Source: Antitrichia curtipendula (taxonomy: Eukaryota > Streptophyta > Bryopsida > Hypnales > Leucodontaceae). From it: a stretch of 64,000 nucleotides of DNA. Below, one piece after another: positions 37,328 to 48,621 of this stretch; within the stretch, counting starts at the first letter, position 1, and each line of letters begins with the position of its first letter. A program made the translations under genes and the position numbers. The stretch lies in assembly GCA_951230915.1 (NCBI GenBank), contig OX579639.1:16244001-16308000 (forward strand), in the 5' to 3' direction. The notes beneath the pieces were generated by a model. It saw only the letters and a list, made by a program, of their open reading frames with translations. It did no database searches and had not been told where the DNA came from.

Positions 37328-38984
37328 GGCCCTCCCACTTCATTAAGTGGTGGTGGTGGTGGTGGGTTTACAAGATATTGTGCCAAGGCATGATATTCTC
37401 TCACTTATTGTGCCAAAGCACAATATTTTCCCAAACCCCCGATATCAGATAATTATGCAATATAATTGCTACGATTTTTCTAAAGGTGAAGACCACCCAA
37501 TGTTTAACATGTATTGTCAAATACCAGATTCACCTGTTGCATTGGAGACGCAACATCCTTCAATTCATTTAGGGGGGCTCTTTTGTAGAATTCTATAGAA
37601 CAAGGAGTAAGACCTTTGGAATGAGTGCATGTTAAACTAATGGATAGTTACCTTTTATCCAAATAGGAAAATCTATGAACAGGGACGGAGTGATAAATCC
37701 TTGCATGGATTTTTTCATTGAAATAGAACCCAACCCAACTTTGCAAATCATGCACAAATTCCATTTCTTTGTAAAGTATAAGTTTCTAATTCCACTTGCA
37801 TTTATCTTTGGAGCGGCTTTGGCTTGCATAAAAAATATAGGGGGGGAGCTAGACCTCTCTCCATGATGAAATAGTCAAGTGATGAAATCTATGGTTGGTT
37901 ATAAGGTGGACAAGCCTATTACCACCCCGATTTGGAATGCGAATATCTCGGGGTCAATTCCAAGAGGAGCACATATTTTTCAAAAGTGTGTGCTTGTTTC
38001 ATGGATCAAACCCAACTAGAATCATAATTTTTCAATTAAAATAATAATTTCTTTGAATTTCTAAAGTGGTCAATTCTAAAATGACAGAACTGCCTGTAAA
38101 GTAGAGTCATAAATGTCCATAAACAACCTATAGTCGTCTTTCCATGTATCTAATGGCACTTAGGTACTCACTAATAAAGGATTGACATGTATCCATTTTG
38201 GCATTAATGCATTGATTTTGTTAGAAGCATTAACACATTTGGATATTTTTCTGAACAAATTTGGATGTTTTCTTAGACAAAATTGAGGACAAAATTGGGT
38301 AGTGAACAAAATTGGATAATGATTAAAGTCTACCTTATGATGTCTCAAAAGTTACAAGAAAGTGTGCAAACATTCAACACGTCAAATACCACCTTGGCTA
38401 TAGAATTTGATGAGTTAAAAAAATCTGTCGTGGATCATGTCCAAATCTCTTAAGAACATCTTTAAAAACTTCAAAGCAAGGGCCCTTCAATTCTATAAGT
38501 TGCCTATGAACTATAAAAAATCCAAAATGCAAGCTTGCCTATGAATTGTGGGTGAGTGTACTGTAAGTACTGAAATAGTAGATGCACACCCTCAAACTCC
38601 ATATTCAAGAATTTCATAAAGAAGAGAGGTCTAGATTGTAAGGAAACATCATTGAACCTTTAGACATTAGATTGTTTGATGCACCCATTGGTTTAATTTG
38701 CTAAAAAATAGCGGATGGATGATTCTTAAGATTATTTTAGAAATGAATTATGCACTATGGTCCAAAAATTAGATCATTTTAGCAAAACACTTGGTTATAG
38801 GTCTTGTCCTTTCAAAAATAACCTTGTAACGTCAATGCAAACACTAAATGTCTAGTGAATGACCAAAAATTCTTTTATATAAGAAAGAAGTGTAGATGTC
38901 CATCTTTGGAATTTTGTATAAAAAAGGAAGGTCTTGCACAATAATTTGACCTTCAATGACTGCTCTTGGATTTGTTAAATTCCT

Positions 38985-39815
38985 AAAGAACCAAGATGCA
39001 TTTTTTGGCAATATAAAATTTTTGGGCAAGTACGTGTAATTAGAGAGATTTGCATATTTTAGGCTGAAATTTTAATAGAAGGTGGGGTCAAGGAATATCT
39101 TTCATATGCACTAAATTTCATGACATTTGAAAATATGAGTAAAAATTTATGGCCTAACATGTTTTTTTTTTTTTGTAAATGGACAATTTGGGTAGATAAA
39201 AAAAAAATCATTTTTTTCAAAAATAAAATTTTTTTAATTGTTTTTTTAGAGTTGTATATATGTAGAAAGCTTTGAATCATTCTATTTTGATCAATGAGTC
39301 AAAATTTATGAAGAGTTATAGTTTGCGAGCACCAATAGATTTTCTACTCTAAAATAAATTTTATAGTCCTTTATTTTACTCAATTTTTAATATTTTGGGA
39401 AATAAAATAAAATCATGGGATGTAGAATGTTTATTACAACATTTCAACCATTGGGATTGGCATTTTTCAATTCCATAACTAAATTCTTAACAATTTAGTA
39501 TTGTGAATCATTCTCTATTTCTTTCTACATACTATTTTTTTCCTACATGTTGTACAATTCCAAATGGTTTGAAATTTTTCAAGCATGTAGCCAATTTGCC
39601 TTGAAAAATGAATCCAAAGAAGCACCACAATTTTGGACATTTTTTCATACAAATGTGAGCTTGTAAAGTGCAGCTACCCAGTTTTTTGCGGGGACAAAAT
39701 GCTTTTTGTCAATTCAAACACTAATATCTTGCAATCTGCACGGTGAAAATTTCTGAAATTTTTTTCAGATCTTTTCAAACCAACATACTACAAAGATCCT
39801 ACGGTTACGTATGTC
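38985..39815 (+). repeat. Dispersed ~1-kb repeat, unsplit copy A
   Basis: This stretch aligns, in reverse orientation, with 57,912-58,292 followed directly by 42,715-43,102. Shared words include GGCTGAAATTTTAATA, CAATGAGTCAAAA, TTACAACATTTCAACCATTG (versus TTACAACATTGCAATCATTG) and CAACATACTACAA. It therefore shows what the locus looked like before the large transposon inserted into copy B. No coding capacity; the family is unknown. Confidence 0.8.
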
Positions 39816-39819
39816 CATA

Positions 39820-39895
39820 TATATATATTTTTGTTTTTTGTTTTTTGTTTTTTGTTTTTTGTTTTGTTTTTTCTTTTTTTCTTTTTTTCTTTTCT
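39820..39895. repeat. T-rich microsatellite
   Basis: Five or so units of TTTTTTG, followed by TTTTTTC units. It abuts the end of dispersed-repeat copy A. Confidence 0.85.
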
Positions 39896-40118
39896 AGATT
39901 TCATACCCAAGTTCCAGAATCTAGGAATAAAAATGGTCATATCTGGCTTGTAGATATATTTTTCCACAAGTATTAAAATGCTGATTTAAATTCAATTGAT
40001 CCATAATGATTGGATCTCTGTATGTACATGTTATCCCTTACAATATTGTCTGCAAGCTCATTACTGAAGAACAACAACAAGATTAATGAAATTCTTCAGA
40101 ATGGCTGGTAACTCCTAA

Positions 40119-41377
40119 GGGCATCCCCACTCCAACTCAACAAGTGACTCAAACTGGGCAAATGGCCGTGCCTAGACAAAATGCGTGATCCACGGCAAGC
40201 ACGCCAAGTCCCAGAGAGTGGCCGGGCGCGGCAGAAACTGGAGAGCGGACGGGAAAATAGTGTTCGTTCCCCGTGGCTGGGTATGTCAGAGGACACATGA
40301 ATCGAGGTACGGAGCGCATGTTTTCAGGCATGTTTCCCCACGAACGAGCTCCAGGCTACACATGACAACCTACTGTATTAGGCACACCAGGCTACTACCA
40401 TATTCCTAATAACCAAGAAATAAATCAACTTAAATGATTTATATACCAATGTCACTATTCCTATTACAATCAATTATCATCAATTTAAATTGGGTGACAA
40501 ATTGAATGAATAGTTTCATGGGTAAATGGTGAAAAGTAAGGTTGGAGAGGTAGATTTTATAGAGAAACCCATTGTCCATCGTGAGCCCTCAAAAAGTATG
40601 GGATAATTACAATAAAAGAGCTTGACTCCTCATTGTAAAAAGTTAGAATTGTGTTGAAAGTAGAATTTTAGACCTAATTTAGTCACAATAGAATAAATTT
40701 TTCTAAAAAACTTTGAACTAAGAAAAGTTGTTAAATACATATAAATTTCACCTCCAAAAATCTGTTTGAGATTTGGATTTTCTAATCAAAATTTATGGAC
40801 AAAATTCACAAAGGTGTTGGAAGGGAATTTTTTTTGACATTTTCAAACATCCTCTCTGAAATTTGTCCATAACTTTTTATTGGAGGATTCAAATCTCAAA
40901 TGGATTGTTTGAGGTGAAATTTATATTAATTTAACAACTTTTTTTAGTTCAAAATTTTTTAGAAAAAGTTATTCTACTATGCCTAAATTAGGTCTAAAAT
41001 TCTATTTTTAACACAATTTCTATTTTGACTTAACTATGAGTGGTTGAGCTCTTACCAATTCTAATATTATTTATCCCACATGGGTTGTTCTACCTCCTAC
41101 CACCCCATGTGTATATAAAGAGATTCTCTCCTCCGTCTCCAGCAATATCACAAAATGGAATTGACTTCGGATGCAAAGGAAGTTAGTCACTTAATTCATT
41201 TCTCTCAATGAATTAAAATTTTAATAGTTAGCCTTTTAAATCGCAAAACAATGTTGCAGTGTGGGGTTCACCTTGTTGCTGTGGACCACACTCCCTTCCC
41301 ACGACCCGGCCGCATTTCTTCAACACTCCAAAGAGCCACTTGGAGTGTCTTTTTGCCAGGTTGGAGTGGGGATGCTC
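40119..41377. mobile_element. Non-autonomous PIF/Harbinger-like element, 1.26 kb
   Basis: The left end GGGCATCCCCACTCCAAC and the complement of the right end GAGCATCCCCACTCCAAC match at 17 of 18 positions. The element is flanked by a 3-bp TAA duplication (40,116-40,118 and 41,378-41,380), the target pattern of PIF/Harbinger and Tourist elements. The interior holds a second, long inverted repeat (about 40,641-41,021). Short open frames at 40.1-40.4 kb show no transposase similarity, so the element is non-autonomous. A TATATAAAG word lies at ~41,112 downstream of the inner foldback. Confidence 0.8.
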
Positions 41378-42714
41378 TAAGGCTGTTTAAAGCTTCTTAA
41401 TGGACTTCCATTATCAGATGGGCCATTAAAGAGCCTCCAATATGGGCAATTTTTGAACTGGCAGGATTTGCTTGATTCGCCATTGATGTGCCATTGATGT
41501 ACTGAAGTACCGGACATGCATCTGGACTCACAAAGGCACTGGCAGCTGAAGCTAGCTTAATAAAAGCTATTAGGCAGACTGTTGGTTTCCAGAACTTTGC
41601 ATTTTACTCATAAGCTGGGACCATACTTGGTGTTGTTCTGAGAATTTTGCACATTGGGCCAAGTACTGTGGTGTTTAGGAAAGTGAGGTTTTACTACCAC
41701 TTTTTCTACTCAGAGTGAAAAGTAGCGATTTGCAAGCATAATCTGGGATACATGGCGTCCTCACAGCGTATTGCAAATGACCAGGTTTTTTATGAAATTT
41801 TGTTTGCAATGGATTGTGTCTCATTCTAAGTTTGTTTTTTGATATTTTCTTACTCCTTGTGACAGCAATAACACGTGGGTTGAAGACACCTGATGCACCT
41901 CACTAACATAACATTGACTTGTTGTTGTTTTTGGGATGGGCACAGGTGAGGCCCACGACCTCTTGGAGTTTTTGGAGATTATTTTACAAACTTGACCTTC
42001 CATGAATACTCCTTGATTTCATCTAGTTTTATAGGATTTGAACACCATTCTAGTATGAAAGTGTGATTATGTTAGTCTTTTCCAAAGATGTGTTATGATT
42101 CTTGGAAAGAAATATATGTTGTATAAAATGGAATGCTTAAAGCAAGTGTTTGTTTTCTAAACAAACTTGATAGTAAGCTACTACTAACCACAAGCATGAT
42201 ACTTAAAGATTATGGACTAAATAGAATAGTGCTTTGCTTCTAGCAAGGATGTTCCAAAAAGGGATTTTTTTTTTTTTTTTTTTTTTCTTAAAATTGGTAT
42301 ACGTACTAGAAATGACAATTTTGGAGCATTTTGGATGAAAACATAGTCACGGTACCAAAAAGGATGATTTCCACATTGACTAGTCCAACATCCTAGGGTT
42401 ACAAATCTAATGTTCTACACTTTGTACACATCAAAGTAGAATTATTATTTGTAGTAGAAAAAAGGGAAGGGCACAACTCATTCATGCCTTTTACACTTCC
42501 ATTTTTTCTTCAATGTCACAAAATACTCCCACTCCCACAGATTTATTTGAATGGATTTTGTTGTGAAAAGAGAGTCTTCTATAGTTCTTTGACTTCTAAT
42601 GAGTGCTTTTGCTATTCCTTAACCCCTTAAGTTCCTTGACTATGTTTTCACCAAAAACGTTCCAAAACTGCCATTTCTAGTACAAATACAAATTTTTTGA
42701 GGAAAAACTTGTTT
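41378..42714. other. Intergenic, no gene seen
   Basis: No coding-like frame. Contains a T run (42,266-42,287) and a degraded dispersed-repeat copy (42,548-42,620). Confidence 0.55.
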
Positions 42715-43102
42715 TGATACACGTAATTGTAAGATCTTGTAGTATGTTGACTTGAAAACATGTGGTAAAAATTTCAGAAATTTCCACTTCATGGATCTCG
42801 AGATATAAGCATTCAAATTCACTAAAATCATTATTTTGGCCTTACAAATAACCGGGCAGCTGCACTTCACAACCTCACTTTTCTATCAAAAAATGTCCAA
42901 AATGGTAATGCTTGTTTGGATAATTTTTTCATATAGGAAATAAATAGTAAGTAGAAAGAAATAGAGAATGATTCAAAATACTAAATCATTAAGAATTTAT
43001 TTATGGGATTGAAAAATGCCAATCCCAATGATTGCAATGTTGTAATAAACAATCTACATCCTGTGATTCTATTTTTTTCAAGAAATATTGAGAATTGAGT
43101 AA
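42715..43102 (-). repeat. Dispersed ~1-kb repeat copy B, part left of the transposon
   Basis: Reverse-complement match to 39,385-39,815 of copy A. It stops exactly where the transposon's inverted repeat starts, and the match resumes at 57,912. Confidence 0.8.
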
Positions 43103-43136
43103 CATTAGAAACAATTTGGGGTCATGAGAAGGCCCT
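43103..43136 (+). repeat. Left terminal inverted repeat of the large transposon
   Basis: Starts CATTAGAAACAATTTGGGG and ends GAGAAGGCCCT. Five mismatches in 34 against the right end. Confidence 0.9.
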
Positions 43137-43450
43137 TTGAATTTTCCTCAGTCTGGACGCAAGTACGCTGCCCAACTTAAAATATCGGTACAGTGTTGTT
43201 GGCACTTGCTGTGACGACGTGGACAGCAAGCTGTGAAGTTTAGGGGTGCGTCCAGTCATATGGGTTCTTTGCGTACAGTTTGTACTTGCGGTTTAGGAAG
43301 GGAAAGCTTGAGTACAGGGAGTGGTGCCATTTTTCAATGGTTTCCGGGTTGTCCTAGCTGCCAGTACACGAGCGGTACTTTGTACGCAGTCTGTCAAACT
43401 TGTCTTAATTTAATCTTCCCTTTAGAATATAAAACCAAAAAAATGCCGCC

Positions 43451-44635
43451 ATGGTGGACGACATGTTGGCACTGGGCGACACCACAACATTCAAATTGGC
43501 GGGAGAGGTGATGACTTACACAAGAGCGGCTTTAGTAATGCAGCTGGTCATTTGTTGGAGAAGAGTGTGTAGTTGCAGCCGCAAGGCGATGAAGTAGCCG
43601 TTGGATGAAGGATCACGCAAAGTTGAGCTCCTGTACAGTAGCCGCATTGATAGAGCAGTTGACAAAATGTTGCGCAGTCGTGTGCCAAAGCCAGAAGTTT
43701 GTAGCATTGTGGTTTTCAACGACCAAGATGTCAATGGAGCATGGATACCCATGCGGTTGGAGATTGATTCGTGGGTGACACTGCGAGTTGCTTCCAGAGG
43801 TCCTTGGGCGAGGGACGCTCGGGTACATGGCGAAGAATCCGCTGCGGGAGCATGGAAGGCGCAGATCAAGCAGTTCAGGTGGAGCGTTGAAAATGCTACC
43901 CGGGCACCTAAGTTAGAAGCGATCTGCGTGAGGCATGCTTACTTTCGTCGCCAAATCCAATTGGATCCTGCTGTTCCCCACAACAAGCCGCGGTATGCCC
44001 ATAACTACCTGTACGCATCGTTTTGGGAAGACTGGGTGCATCCTTCATCAATATTGGACATTATATTGGTGGTGCATCACGAAGTGGGAGAGGTTACTAG
44101 GAACGAGAGACCCTATCGTCACTTGATGGACAATGGCACCTTCTACTTGCGGGCAGTATATGTACCGCCAGCAGGAATAGAGTTATATGGCCATTTGGAA
44201 CCAATTCCGTTGCCAGCATTGGACGAACCTGGTTGGCCAATACCCGACATGCAGACCTCCGAGGCATTCCGTTACCGACTGGCTCCGGAATTTGCAGCCG
44301 CAATGAAACCGACGACTGGAAGCAAGGCCGCTCATATCCAGTGGTTCTTGCCAATCCATGTCATGGTCGACCTCTTCGCGACAGCAGCAGAGGAGGTGCG
44401 TCGGACAGCAACCATGTACATATTCAAGAGTCCCAGCGCTGAACTACTGAACGATCTCATGGACCCAGGTTGGATGGAGAAGCTTGTCATTGGACAAGAC
44501 ATTACAAAGTGTGTGGTCAATACAAATTCCATCATCTTTCGATATCATCTTGGGCGGCAGGTTTTGTACGCTAATTTCCAGTACGCAAGGTTCAAGGCAG
44601 GTCTTGGTAGAGATAATTGGATTGCCATAGACTAA
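43451..44635 (+). CDS. Transposon cargo 1a: orphan protein of at least 344 aa, 5' end broken
   Basis: The clear coding part runs from about 43,601 (DEGSRKVELLYSSRID) to the TAA at 44,633. I do not recognise the family. It is a globular, Trp-rich protein with WVTLRVASRGPW, YLYASFWEDWVHPSSILDII, WFLPIHVMVDLFATAAEE and YHLGRQVLYANFQYARF; no catalytic motif or membrane segment is evident. An ATG in strong context (GCCGCCATGG, 43,451) opens the same frame (MVDDMLALGDTTTFKLAGE) but meets a TAG at 43,595. Either an intron removes it (donor 43,508; acceptor after 43,597, or after 43,578 with a 1-base shift) or it is a mutation. The frame past the terminal TAA continues into cargo 1b, so both may once have been one protein. 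Confidence 0.6.
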
Positions 44636-44650
44636 GTTACTGTTCCAGAT

Positions 44651-45009
44651 ATGGTCAAGATGACAGTGCATTTTGGCGATATGGAGCTACCTTCCTTTGA
44701 GGTTGGTAAGTCGTGGCCAGTGTCTCACATTCGACACGAAATTGCCATTGTATTGGGCAGGGAGCATGTTCCAGATGAGTACGAACTCTTTGTTGACCAA
44801 CCTGGTCTTCCAGCCTTCAAGGTAATTAAGCTGTGGAGCCCTAGCAACATGAATGAGTTTAGGTAGTATTGTCCTTGAAGTGGCCAAAGATGTACACTGA
44901 CACATGGTTTGTGCTCATGTTTCTCTAGATTAATGCAAGGAGTGAGCAAAATACGGAAATACAGCAAGTGCTGCCGACAGATGGGAGGATGAGAATGGTT
45001 TCAGCATAG
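44651..45009 (+). CDS. Transposon cargo 1b: 83-aa protein, possible ubiquitin-like fold
   Basis: Two exons, 44651-44821 and 44929-45009, with donor AAG|GTAATT and acceptor TTCTCTAG, phase 0. The sequence starts MVKMTVHFGDMELPSFEVGK, then has a helix-like SHIRHEIAIVLGREHVPDEY, then ELFVDQPG, and ends QVLPTDGRMRMVSA. The order strand-strand-helix-strand, with a basic helix after a V..F.V hairpin, recalls beta-grasp (ubiquitin-like or Ras-binding) domains. There is no C-terminal GlyGly, so conjugation is not implied. It is in the same frame as cargo 1a, separated by TAA and 15 nt; the DNA there also looks like an intron end (CTAAGTTACTGTTCCAG), so a fused protein is possible. Fold assignment is inference. 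Confidence 0.5.
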
Positions 45010-45077
45010 CAGAATCAGTGCAGTGAGATGTGTGATGGTGCTTCCGCACGTAGTATATGCTTCTTTTTTTGATACAC

Positions 45078-45201
45078 AGTAAGTCGGCTGTAGACTCACA
45101 GATATAGGACTACGGCAATGCTGTCGCATAGTAGCGGGTAGTAAGTCGGGTGTAGACTCACAAATATAGGACTACGGCAATGCTGCCGCACAGTAGCGGG
45201 T
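45078..45201. repeat. Two tandem copies of a 62-bp unit
   Basis: AGTAAGTCGGCTGTAGACTC at 45,078 and AGTAAGTCGGGTGTAGACTC at 45,140 start the two units. Both end in CGCA(T/C)AGTAGCGGGT. They lie in the 3' region of cargo 1b, inside the transposon. Confidence 0.9.
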
Positions 45202-45886
45202 TCTGTGTAGGAAAGTGTACTCAAACTTTAATCCCTTTTTGACACATATTCAAATACTTGGCAGTTTTTGATATTGGCGTATGTATGCTTAAATGTTTGA
45301 AATGAAATGAGACAGCTTGTATATCGTCCATTACCTTCATGGCCAAGAAAGTCCCTACAGCTAGCTTGCAAGAGGCATACAATTGCACAACCAGGCATGT
45401 CCAGATTTTAAGAAAAATGAGAACCACAGCAAATATTCCTTGGTGACCTTGCCAACACATGAAATCTACATAGCAGAGAAGCCTTGCTGCAGCACAAATG
45501 ACTACAAGAATAAACTAAATTCATGTTCACCACTTGAAATGGAAAAGACAGTTTGCCAAAATGAACCAGACACTGAACACAACTTCTAAGCAAAATGGCT
45601 TCCATGACGTGTCCTTCTTCAAATGCGAAAATCATGGAAGTTTATTTTTATAAAAATTGGCAAAGACCATGAAAAAGGAATACATCAGTTAAGCTTACCA
45701 AGCGTTGTCTCTCATGCCAGAGGCAATCACGTGACAGACAACTAAGTGTATACAGAGGTAGAGTTGTTAAGAATTACAGCCTACTGCAAAAATCCAAAAT
45801 TGAATCAAAGTTACTATCTTAGATTCTATCTTAGAGAAAGACACTACATAAAAGCATATACAAGAAAGAGTAAAATTCGTGAGCAC

Positions 45887-47821
45887 TCAGTCTGCAAGAT
45901 CGAGTGCTACCGTAGACTGCTCAACATTGCATGCATCTGGCATGACTTGTACTACTACCATCGGCTCCTCAATAGTGTATGCATCTGGCATAACTTCTAC
46001 TACGGTTCTAACATCTGCTGCAGCCGTCTCTACAACTGTCTCCGGCACTGGAAGAGCATGAGGCCTAGAGCCACATTGACGTTTCGCTTGATCATTGGAA
46101 GCCGAAGTACCAGCTTCGTCCACAGAGCGCTTTGCAATGTGAAACGACCTTGCTGTCGATTCTCTAAAGATCTGCTTAACCTCGTCCATTTTCTTTCCTG
46201 CAGCAGCTGAAATTCCCTGTTCAGGCTCCCAATCCAAAGCCCGGCTGGTAGCCTTTGTTGCCTCAATGCCTACCATCATTGTTTCAGTGTTGGTGGCAAA
46301 TCCCCACTGCACCATCCAAGGCAGACCGGGAGCTTCAGTGCATCGAGGGCACACCGGATTTTCCAACAACGCAGTCTTGAACATGCAATGCGGGTGGAAC
46401 AAGCACCCACAACTGAAGGGAACAAGTGCCAGGTGGGCAAAATATTTCTTGCAAGAAGCACATGGTTCAGACATCTTTATATTTGACATATCACTTGCTT
46501 CAGCAGGTAGCAAGGACGAGTATGATTGAGGTTGGATTCTGCTGCTCTCAATAAGGAGTACGCCAATGTCAGACTTCATCTTCTCAATTCCTAGCTTCAG
46601 CTTTTCCACCATGACTTCACAATTGTACAAATCAGACTTGGAATTACTAAGGAGGAGTTTGGTCGACTCAACAGCAGTAGAGGCAGCGTTTACTTCGTGA
46701 ACCTTTACTCGAACGGCATCATTTAAGCAGGCCTTCTCTACGTCGTTGCCCACCACTGCTTTTGCCTGCTGCCTCAACTCATGATGTTGGTCCCAGCATT
46801 CTTCCTCTGCGGCCGCACTCTGCAACAGTAAGTGTTCGTGTTGGGCCGCTTCAATTTTCAAATGCTCCTGCTGCCGCAGCAAAGTGATCAGTCTCTGCTC
46901 AGCTTCTTGCTGCTTTGCAAGCATGGCCATCGCAGGGCTGGGCTTTGGTGCACTTGGGATTCTGGCCTCCCGCTCTGCTTCCTTCCTACCAGCAGAAGAA
47001 TTTGACCTCCTACCTTGCGATCCAGACTGAATTTGCGTCCTTCGTTGCGCGCTTGTACCAGTTGTTGGTGATTTCACAGTTGGTGGTTGCGGAACTGGTA
47101 ATCGTTGTGGACCACCCTCCCGTATACTAGCGGCCTGAAGACGCTGGTACGCATCTACCAGGTAGTGAGCAAACATGTTTATCATTGCTTGGATCTGCTC
47201 CCGCAAGCAAGGTGGCGTTAGCTTCATCGGGTTCTTGCATGGGGACTTCATGCGACCTACTGCAAGCTCGCTGGCTCTCTCTGCCCAATTTACATCCTTG
47301 TCTTTCTGGTAATACAGAGCCAGGCCGCGGATGAAAGATGTGCCAAACTCGCCGTTGTTGGGTTGCGTCCCACCGTATACCCGCTGATACATGTGCAATG
47401 CATCCCGCGCAGTCTGCCTGTCTTGAATCAGTTTCAGGGGATGTCTATTCCTCTTCTTGCTCACGGGATAGGTGCCGACGAGGTCCTCCATTGGGAACAA
47501 ATTGTCATTGACCAGTTGTTTGAATTTGTATCCGTGAGCGCAGAGGCCACCAGTGTGCTTAAAAAACTCTGTTAGATACTGAGCGTGGTCGCTTCCCAAG
47601 AGAAAAGGGGCCCTCTTAATCAGGGCGCCGCTGATTAGAAGTGGTAGCTTGGAAGCATCGAACGGATCACGCCACATGCTGATGAAAGTGGAGTCCGCTA
47701 TGTCGACGGGCGGTGTCGCATCCTCCAATTCGTCCGATTCGTCCGAGGAAGACTCCGGCTCTGCATTTGCAATTGGCGCGCGTTTGGAAGCGACCCGATG
47801 AGCACTTCCCGAAGCAGACAT
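45887..47821 (-). CDS. Transposon cargo 2: orphan domain, coiled coil, RING-like finger
   Basis: Single coding exon of 644 aa from ATG 47,821. The frame extends upstream but without a usable ATG, and a leader intron (47,846-47,983) ends just 5' of this ATG. Residues ~44-224 form a domain shared with cargo 3 (SMWRDPFDASKLP, RAPFLLGSDHAQYLTEFFKH, GLCAHGYKFKQL, VYGGTQPNNGEFGTSFIRG, VNWAERA, CLREQIQAM). A basic, Ser/Pro-rich linker follows, then Glu/Gln-rich coiled coil (~290-430). A zinc finger at ~454-494 has C454, C457, C471, C473, H476, C479, C491, C494: C-x2-C-x13-C-G-C-x2-H-x2-C-x11-C-x2-C, a RING pattern with Cys where the first His usually is. A repeat of VMPDA lies near the C-terminus. 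A ubiquitin-ligase role is possible but unproven. Confidence 0.8.
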   Translation of the reverse strand: MSASGSAHRVASKRAPIANAEPESSSDESDELEDATPPVDIADSTFISMWRDPFDASKLPLLISGALIKRAPFLLGSDHAQYLTEFFKHTGGLCAHGYKFKQLVNDNLFPMEDLVGTYPVSKKRNRHPLKLIQDRQTARDALHMYQRVYGGTQPNNGEFGTSFIRGLALYYQKDKDVNWAERASELAVGRMKSPCKNPMKLTPPCLREQIQAMINMFAHYLVDAYQRLQAASIREGGPQRLPVPQPPTVKSPTTGTSAQRRTQIQSGSQGRRSNSSAGRKEAEREARIPSAPKPSPAMAMLAKQQEAEQRLITLLRQQEHLKIEAAQHEHLLLQSAAAEEECWDQHHELRQQAKAVVGNDVEKACLNDAVRVKVHEVNAASTAVESTKLLLSNSKSDLYNCEVMVEKLKLGIEKMKSDIGVLLIESSRIQPQSYSSLLPAEASDMSNIKMSEPCASCKKYFAHLALVPFSCGCLFHPHCMFKTALLENPVCPRCTEAPGLPWMVQWGFATNTETMMVGIEATKATSRALDWEPEQGISAAAGKKMDEVKQIFRESTARSFHIAKRSVDEAGTSASNDQAKRQCGSRPHALPVPETVVETAAADVRTVVEVMPDAYTIEEPMVVVQVMPDACNVEQSTVALDLAD

Positions 47822-47845
47822 TCCGTCCAAGATGGGGATGACACG

Positions 47846-47983
47846 CTGCCAAAAAGCGTAAAAGTCATGAATACCAGGAATAAAACGCCAAGCAAAAACG
47901 CAAGCAAACCAAACCAAACATCTTGACAATGCAAGTAAGGTAGCATCAATAAATCAGCAAGCAACAAGATTTTGATGGTTTAC
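47846..47983 (-). other. Leader intron of cargo 2
   Basis: On the minus strand the donor CAGCAAG|GTAAAC ends a short upstream exon and the acceptor TTTTTGGCAG lies 24 nt before ATG 47,821. No in-frame ATG precedes the ATG without a stop, so the intron is read as untranslated. Confidence 0.5.
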
Positions 47984-48621
47984 CTTGCTGCAGAATTGGA
48001 GTATCGGACTAATGTTTTGCAAGCCCGGTCTGCAGTATGGCTCGCTTGAGTTTGCTCATACAACCACATGCTTCCGCAAGGATGTTTGAGAAAATAGAAT
48101 GCTCAAATTATTTCCCGCCTGGTTGGTGCTGAAGAAAATTGAATCAATTCATGATCGTGCTTTGAAGATGACAAGTTAGTGGAGACTCCACCAGCGGATG
48201 CTGTCACTGCTGACTTGAGAGGGGTACTCTTTTACGGCCTTAATCCCTTTCTGCTTGGCCATACAATAAAGTAAGTGACGTGACTTCTGCCCAATAGACC
48301 TGCATGAGTTTCACATACAATTCTGGAGCCGTCAGCAATTACCATATGATACTATGATTAAGCTTGAATGGACAAGATGAGTATTGGCAACAGCTAGTTA
48401 ATTTGAACATGGTTATGGAGGAAACCAAGAACATGTGGATGACGAAATCAACGCAAATAAAGACATTTTTTCATCCACGCAAATAAATACATTCCTCCAA
48501 AATAGAGAAACACCGTTCCAACAATTGGTACCTAACTTTAGATAAATTTCAAATGGAAAATAAAAGGTGACACTATACACAAGGAGACCGGGACTTCGGA
48601 AGGTCGATATCCCCTCGGATC

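Larger units (their letters stand above)
34827..38984. other. Intergenic with MITEs, no gene seen
   Basis: Holds the long GTGAA-CACCCA element (36,039-36,402), a palindrome-rich MITE (36,533-36,964), a GC-rich foldback (37,224-37,327) and a short GGT/GTG microsatellite (37,346-37,367). The 37,347-37,598 and 37,675-37,866 frames have no coding signature. Confidence 0.6.

Noticed and set aside
47822..47929. 36-residue hydrophobic extension at the N-terminus of cargo 2
   Set aside because: It reads through a probable leader intron (acceptor at 47,846) and has no support as a signal peptide. The ATG at 47,821 is a better start.
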